Below, piece after piece: positions 59,910 through 64,000 of a stretch of DNA of 64,000 nt (the first letter of the stretch is position 1; the number at the start of each line of letters is the position of its first letter). Location: the NCBI GenBank assembly GCA_900545625.1, contig UQZS01000001.1, positions 1-64,000 of the forward strand, in the 5' to 3' direction. Made by a program: the position numbers and the translations under genes. The notes below the pieces were generated by a model. That model was not told where the DNA came from and searched no databases. It worked only from the letters and a program-made list of their open reading frames with translations. The DNA is from an uncultured Oscillospiraceae bacterium. Its GTDB lineage: Bacteria > Bacillota > Clostridia > Oscillospirales > Acutalibacteraceae.

Positions 59910-60427
59910 GCGAGATCGGAACCGTTGTCCTTCTGTTCTGCATCGGAGGTATCTTGATTTACGGCGCATGTAAGCGCGTGCGGGTGTTTGATGTGTTTTT
60001 GGAGGGGGCTAAGGAAAACATATCCTGCGCGGTCGCTGTTCTGCCCGCTTTTGTCGGACTGCTGCTCGCTGTGCAGATGCTTACGGCAAGCGGTGTTTCG
60101 GATGCACTGACCACAGCGCTTTCCCCTCTGCTTTCCAAGCTCGGCTTTCCGGCGGAGGTACTGCCGCTTTGTATTTTATCGCCGATCTCCGGCAGCGGAT
60201 CATTAAGCGCATTTCAAAACTTGCTAACGACCTATGGCGCGGACTCTTTTATCGGGCGCACAGCCTCGGTGATCGCGGGATCGACCGAAACAACATTTTA
60301 CACCGTTACGGTATATTACGGTGCGGTCGGCGTCAAAAAAATTCGGCACACAGTGCTTTGCGCACTGTGTGCCGATGGGATCAGCTTTTTGCTGTCTGCG
60401 TGCTTTGTACGGTTATTTTTCGATTAA
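59906..60427 (+). CDS. spmB: Spore maturation protein B
   Basis: Partner of SpmA, also a Gate-family membrane protein. The 173-residue product shows VFDVFLEGAKENISCAVAVLPAFVGLLLAVQML and LSPISGSGSLSAFQNLLTTYGADSFIGRTASVIAGSTETTFYTVTVYYGAVGVKKIRHT, typical of SpmB. ATG 59906 overlaps the spmA stop (ATGA). Near its 3' end the coding sequence contains a perfect 13-bp hairpin that serves the convergent gpmI transcript, and its last 15 bases overlap the end of gpmI. Confidence 0.92.
   Translation: MSEIGTVVLLFCIGGILIYGACKRVRVFDVFLEGAKENISCAVAVLPAFVGLLLAVQMLTASGVSDALTTALSPLLSKLGFPAEVLPLCILSPISGSGSLSAFQNLLTTYGADSFIGRTASVIAGSTETTFYTVTVYYGAVGVKKIRHTVLCALCADGISFLLSACFVRLFFD
60335..60374 (-). terminator. 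Terminator of gpmI embedded in the spmB coding sequence
   Basis: CGGCACACAGTGC and GCACTGTGTGCCG (60344-60356, 60362-60374) form a perfect 13-bp stem with a five-base loop. On the minus strand AATTTTTTT follows, giving an intrinsic terminator for gpmI. On the plus strand the same bases encode part of SpmB. Confidence 0.87.
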
Positions 60428-61948
60428 CGAAACACCGGTCATCTCTTTCGGCTGTTCAAGGCCCATGATGTCCAACATGGTCGGCGAAAGATCGCACAGT
60501 CTGCCGCCCGACTGTTTGAGCTTGCAATCCTTGCCCACGATCACCAGCGGAACGGGGTTCGTGGTATGCGCCGTAAACGGTGAACCGTCCTCTGCATACA
60601 TTTGATCCGCGTTGCCATGGTCGGCGGTGATCAGGATCACGCCGTCCATTTGCATAACCGCATCGGTCAGCTTGCCAACGCAGGTATCAACCGCTTCTAC
60701 CGCTTTGACCGCTGCATCGAAAATACCGGTATGCCCGACCATATCGCAGTTCGCGTAGTTGAGGATCACGACATCATATTTACCGCTGAGGATCTCCTTG
60801 CAGGCGGCGTCGCAGACTTCGTAGGCACTCATTTCGGGTTTGAGGTCAAAGGTGGAGATTTTCGGGGAATCGATCAAGATTCGGTCTTCACCCGGATAAA
60901 CCTTTTCCTCGCCGCCGTTATAGAAGAAGGTTACATGCGCATATTTCTGTGTTTCGGCAATGCGAAGCTGCGTTTTGCCAAGCTTGGACAGATACTCGCC
61001 CATGGTGTTGACCAACCGTTCCGGCTTAAAAGCAACCTCTACGTTCGGCATTTCCTCATCATACTGCGTCATGCAGACATAGTAAAGCGGAAAATACGCC
61101 TTACGGGCAAAGCCGGTAAAATCGGGATCTACGAACGAGCGCGTAATCTCACGGGCACGATCGGGACGGAAGTTGAAAAAGATTACAGAATCATTCGCCG
61201 AAATCGGTGCGCCGCCCGCAATCACGGTCGGCATCACGAATTCATCGGTCAGGTGCTTGCCGTCTTCATCGATCGTATCATACGATTTTTCCACGGCGGC
61301 AACCGCGTCATCAGCTTCGATACCCTCGCGGTTTACCATGGCATTGTACGCCATACCGACACGATCCCAAATATTGTCACGATCCATCGCGTAAAAACGC
61401 CCCATGACCGTAGCAATTTTGCCGACACCGATCTCCTGCATTTTCTGCTGTAATTCGCGAATATATTCTACGCCGGAGGCCGGCGGCACATCTCTGCCGT
61501 CCAAAAGGCAGTGCACATATACGTCGGTAAGTCCGCTGTCTTTTGCGAGCTTTAAGAGCGCATACAGATGCGTGTTGTGGCTGTGCACACCGCCGTCGGA
61601 CAAAAGCCCGATCAGGTGCAGCGCCGTGGCGTTTTTCTTGCAGTTGTCTACCGCGCCGACGAAGGCTTCGTTTTGGAAGAAATCCCCATCCTGAATGGAC
61701 TTGGTGATGCGTGTCAACTCTTGATAGACGATACGCCCCGCACCGATATTGGTGTGCCCGACTTCGGAATTGCCCATCTGCCCGTCGGGAAGCCCGACAT
61801 CCATGCCGGAAGCGCCGATATAGGTCATGGGATTATTTTGCATAATTTCATCCAGACGCGGTGTTTTTGCGGCACGAATGGCATTGCCGTAATCGGACGG
61901 GTTGTAGCCAAAACCGTCCATAATGCACAAAACAACAGGTTTTTTCAT
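60413..61948 (-). CDS. gpmI: 2,3-bisphosphoglycerate-independent phosphoglycerate mutase
   Basis: Interconverts 3- and 2-phosphoglycerate using two metal ions. The 511-residue protein has the alkaline-phosphatase-like core: CIMDGFGYNPSD with the first Asp, GQMGNSEVGHTNIGAGR with the active-site Ser, GRDVPPASG, and ITADHGNADQM. The longer open frame reads upstream through tpiA; ATG 61948, after AGAGGA, is the true start. It follows tpiA by 20 bases and ends in an embedded terminator. Confidence 0.96.
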   Translation of the reverse strand: MKKPVVLCIMDGFGYNPSDYGNAIRAAKTPRLDEIMQNNPMTYIGASGMDVGLPDGQMGNSEVGHTNIGAGRIVYQELTRITKSIQDGDFFQNEAFVGAVDNCKKNATALHLIGLLSDGGVHSHNTHLYALLKLAKDSGLTDVYVHCLLDGRDVPPASGVEYIRELQQKMQEIGVGKIATVMGRFYAMDRDNIWDRVGMAYNAMVNREGIEADDAVAAVEKSYDTIDEDGKHLTDEFVMPTVIAGGAPISANDSVIFFNFRPDRAREITRSFVDPDFTGFARKAYFPLYYVCMTQYDEEMPNVEVAFKPERLVNTMGEYLSKLGKTQLRIAETQKYAHVTFFYNGGEEKVYPGEDRILIDSPKISTFDLKPEMSAYEVCDAACKEILSGKYDVVILNYANCDMVGHTGIFDAAVKAVEAVDTCVGKLTDAVMQMDGVILITADHGNADQMYAEDGSPFTAHTTNPVPLVIVGKDCKLKQSGGRLCDLSPTMLDIMGLEQPKEMTGVSLIEK

Positions 61949-61968
61949 GATGATTCGGTTCCTCTTCC

Positions 61969-62736
61969 TTATTTCGATGCCGCAGCGACAATAGCGGCAA
62001 AATCCTTCGCTTTCAGTGAAGCGCCGCCGATGAGACCGCCGTCCACATTTTCCTTCGCCAGCAGTTCTTCCGCATTGCCCGCATTCATTGAACCGCCGTA
62101 TTGCACGGTCAGCGCCTGCGCGGCATCTTCGCCGTATACTTCCGCAACAGCTGCGCGGACAAAGCCGTTGCCCTCGTCCGCTTGTTCCGCGGTAGCGGTC
62201 ACGCCGGTGCCGATCGCCCAAACCGGTTCATAAGCAATGATCACATTTTTAAGCTGTTCAGCCGTCACGTTGGTCAGCGCCATTTTGGTCTGGAATTTCA
62301 GCAGAGTCTCGGTATAGCCGAGTTCACGCTGTTCAAGCGTTTCGCCGACACAGACGATCGCTTTCAGGCCCGAATTCAGCGCCGCAAGCGTGCGCAGGTT
62401 AACGGTCTGATCCGTTTCACCGAAATAAGTTCTTCTTTCGCTGTGCCCGATCACAACGTATTCCACACCGGCTTCCGTAAGCATGTCGGCGGAAACCTCA
62501 CCGGTGTAGGCGCCGGACGCCTTGAAGTGTACATTCTCGGCGCCGATCTTAATGTTCGAACCCTTAGCAGCTTCCACAGCAGCAGGCACATCGATAAACG
62601 GTACACACAGAACTACATCGCAGCCGGCGTCTTTGACCAGCGGCTTCATCTCTTCAATGAGCGCCTTTGCTTCGGACGGTGTTTTGTTCATTTTCCAGTT
62701 GCCGGCGATGACCGCCGCCCGTTTTGCTTTATTCAT
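61969..62736 (-). CDS. tpiA: Triose-phosphate isomerase
   Basis: Interconverts dihydroxyacetone phosphate and glyceraldehyde 3-phosphate. The 255-residue TIM barrel has AGNWKMNKTP with the catalytic Lys, VVIGHSERR with the His, AYEPVWAIGTG with the catalytic Glu, and GGSMNAGNAEELLAKENVDGGLIGGASLK for phosphate binding. It lies between pgk and gpmI in the usual glycolytic order. Confidence 0.97.
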   Translation of the reverse strand: MNKAKRAAVIAGNWKMNKTPSEAKALIEEMKPLVKDAGCDVVLCVPFIDVPAAVEAAKGSNIKIGAENVHFKASGAYTGEVSADMLTEAGVEYVVIGHSERRTYFGETDQTVNLRTLAALNSGLKAIVCVGETLEQRELGYTETLLKFQTKMALTNVTAEQLKNVIIAYEPVWAIGTGVTATAEQADEGNGFVRAAVAEVYGEDAAQALTVQYGGSMNAGNAEELLAKENVDGGLIGGASLKAKDFAAIVAAASK

Positions 62737-62799
62737 GTTGTTTTCTCCTTATCAAAAATTGAGATACAGGTGAACGCAAGCGCCCACCTGTATACTGCA

Positions 62800-63996
62800 T
62801 TATTCTTTATCGTCCAACGCGGCAATGCCGGGCAGTTCTTTGCCCTCCAGATATTCGAGAGAAGCGCCGCCGCCCGTAGAAATATGCGACATTTTATCCG
62901 CAAAGCCAAGCTTCTGGATCGCAGCAGCGGAGTCACCGCCGCCGATGATCGAGATCGCACCGCTGTCCGCAATAGCAGTTGCAACGGCAATGGTGCCGGC
63001 AGCGAAGTTATCCCACTCGGAAACACCCATCGGGCCGTTCCAAATTACGGTGCCGGCGCCCTTAACCGCATCTGCAAACAGCTTCTGCGTTTCAGGGCCA
63101 ATGTCAAGGCCCATCCAGCCATCCGGGATCTCGTCGGAGTTAACGACTTTCGCTTCTGTATCGGGCTTATATTCCTTACCGACCTTGTTGTCCACGGGGA
63201 TAAGGAACTTCACGCCTTTATCTTTCGCTTTCTGCATCATTTCAGCAGCAAGCTCTACCTTATCCTCTTCCAAAAGAGAATTGCCGATGCTGTGCCCGAG
63301 CGCCTTCATAAAGGTATAAGCCATACCGCCGCCAATGATAAGCGTATCGCATTTGTCGATCAGGTTGGTGATCACACCGATCTTATCCGAAACTTTTGCG
63401 CCGCCGAGAATAGCGACCAACGGGCGCTTCGGATTTTCAAGCGCGCCGCCGATGAATTGAATTTCCTTCTGGATCAGGTAACCGCAGGCAGAGGGCAGAT
63501 AATCAGCAACGCCCGCTGTGGAGGAATGCGCTCTGTGCGCTGAACCGAATGCATCGTTGACATACAGATCCGCCAAAGCCGCAAACTTCTTGGAAAGCTC
63601 GGGATCGTTTTTGGTCTCACCGGGTTCAAAGCGGACATTTTCAAGCAGCAGAACTTCGCCGTCCTGCAGCGAAGCCGCAAGCGCCTGCGCGCTCTCGCCG
63701 ACCACGTCTTTTGCAAGCTTCACGGGCTGACCCAAAAGCTCGGACAAGCGCTCGGCAACGGGCTTCATCGAAAATTCGGGATTAAACTCGCCCTTCGGTC
63801 TGCCGAGGTGCGAGCAGAGAATGACTTTTGCGCCGTTTTTGATCAAGTACTGAATGGTCGGCAGAGACGCAACGATACGCTTGTCGCTGGTGATCACGCC
63901 GTTTTCCATTTTTACGTTGAAGTCACAGCGGACAAGGACGCGCTTGCCCTTAACGTCTAAATCTTCAACGGTTTTCTTGTTCAATGCACTACTCAT
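62800..63996 (-). CDS. pgk: Phosphoglycerate kinase
   Basis: Makes ATP from 1,3-bisphosphoglycerate. The 398-residue protein is complete, with its ATG (63996-63994) four bases before the window edge. It shows [36 protein letters not shown], the hinge region [18 protein letters not shown] and the C-terminal [13 protein letters not shown] nucleotide site. It begins the visible pgk-tpiA-gpmI run; a glyceraldehyde-3-phosphate dehydrogenase gene would be expected just beyond the window. The promoter is not visible. Confidence 0.97.
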   Translation of the reverse strand: MSSALNKKTVEDLDVKGKRVLVRCDFNVKMENGVITSDKRIVASLPTIQYLIKNGAKVILCSHLGRPKGEFNPEFSMKPVAERLSELLGQPVKLAKDVVGESAQALAASLQDGEVLLLENVRFEPGETKNDPELSKKFAALADLYVNDAFGSAHRAHSSTAGVADYLPSACGYLIQKEIQFIGGALENPKRPLVAILGGAKVSDKIGVITNLIDKCDTLIIGGGMAYTFMKALGHSIGNSLLEEDKVELAAEMMQKAKDKGVKFLIPVDNKVGKEYKPDTEAKVVNSDEIPDGWMGLDIGPETQKLFADAVKGAGTVIWNGPMGVSEWDNFAAGTIAVATAIADSGAISIIGGGDSAAAIQKLGFADKMSHISTGGGASLEYLEGKELPGIAALDDKE

Positions 63997-64000
63997 ATTT

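Noticed and set aside
60335-60374. The spmB hairpin as a terminator for spmAB
   Set aside because: On the plus strand no T run follows, and it lies before the spmB stop; the T run is on the gpmI strand.
62101-63543. A 480-codon plus-strand frame over tpiA and pgk
   Set aside because: It lies opposite two conserved glycolytic genes and shows no domain or ribosome binding site.
1-64000. CRISPR arrays, insertion sequences, tRNA or rRNA genes
   Set aside because: No regularly spaced repeats, transposase-like proteins or tRNA/rRNA features were recognised anywhere in the window.

Overview
The window comes from a spore-forming, low-oxygen Firmicute of the class Clostridia, probably the Oscillospiraceae/Ruminococcaceae side. 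The evidence is the dgt-like/dnaG/sigma-A cluster, a complete spoIIIAA-AH operon, spoIIM, spmA/spmB, cwlD and tepA-ftsK, a tyrosyl T-box, an L-box (lysine) riboswitch, Rex, and a small secreted protein with cohesin-like and dockerin-like parts. The DNA is moderately GC-rich, dense, and organised into short operons with strong ribosome binding sites. I see no tRNA or rRNA genes, no CRISPR array, no insertion sequence and no prophage. The assignment to a family is inference.

Layout: 1-6.7 kb holds the end of addA, rpmE, a YigZ-family gene, a dGTPase-like gene, dnaG and two tandem sigma-A genes that share a 602-base identical core. 6.7-8.2 kb holds a dCMP deaminase and the cohesin-like secreted protein. 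8.3-13.8 kb is a complete Liv-type ABC importer (livJHMGF) plus a cytidylate-kinase-like gene, with two perfect hairpins between livJ and livH. A large YfhO-like membrane protein lies on the minus strand (13.9-16.7 kb), divergent from the spoIIIA operon (16.8-21.5 kb). 21.5-31.4 kb is a long housekeeping run: Asp23-family gene, nusB, a TsaD paralogue, xseAB, ispA, dxs, tlyA, nadK, argR and recN. A T-box then controls tyrS (31.4-32.9 kb).

The lysine branch (asd, dapA, dapB and a free-standing ACT protein) lies on the minus strand, 33.5-36.7 kb, behind a lysine riboswitch. Then come queA-tgt, yajC, a TIGR04086-like membrane gene, spoIIM and a convergent XerD-like recombinase. About 0.9 kb of AT-rich DNA without recognisable genes follows (42.1-43.0 kb). 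Next are a Nudix gene and a minus-strand run (HAD, nanE, nanA, small protein, radA, cwlD), then tsf/rpsB, a DUF3006-like and MBL-fold pair, ftsK and tepA.

The last part has aconitase-icd-rex with a likely Rex operator just after the promoter, an AbrB-type regulator divergent from spmA-spmB, and the glycolytic genes gpmI, tpiA and pgk on the minus strand. The gpmI terminator lies inside the spmB coding sequence.

The most noteworthy signals are the sigma-A tandem pair with its conversion-like tract, the candidate Rex autoregulatory circuit, the paired hairpins in the liv operon, the stand-alone ACT protein under lysine control, the terminator buried in spmB, and the AT-rich gap next to the recombinase. 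Nothing here is a clearly new multi-gene system.
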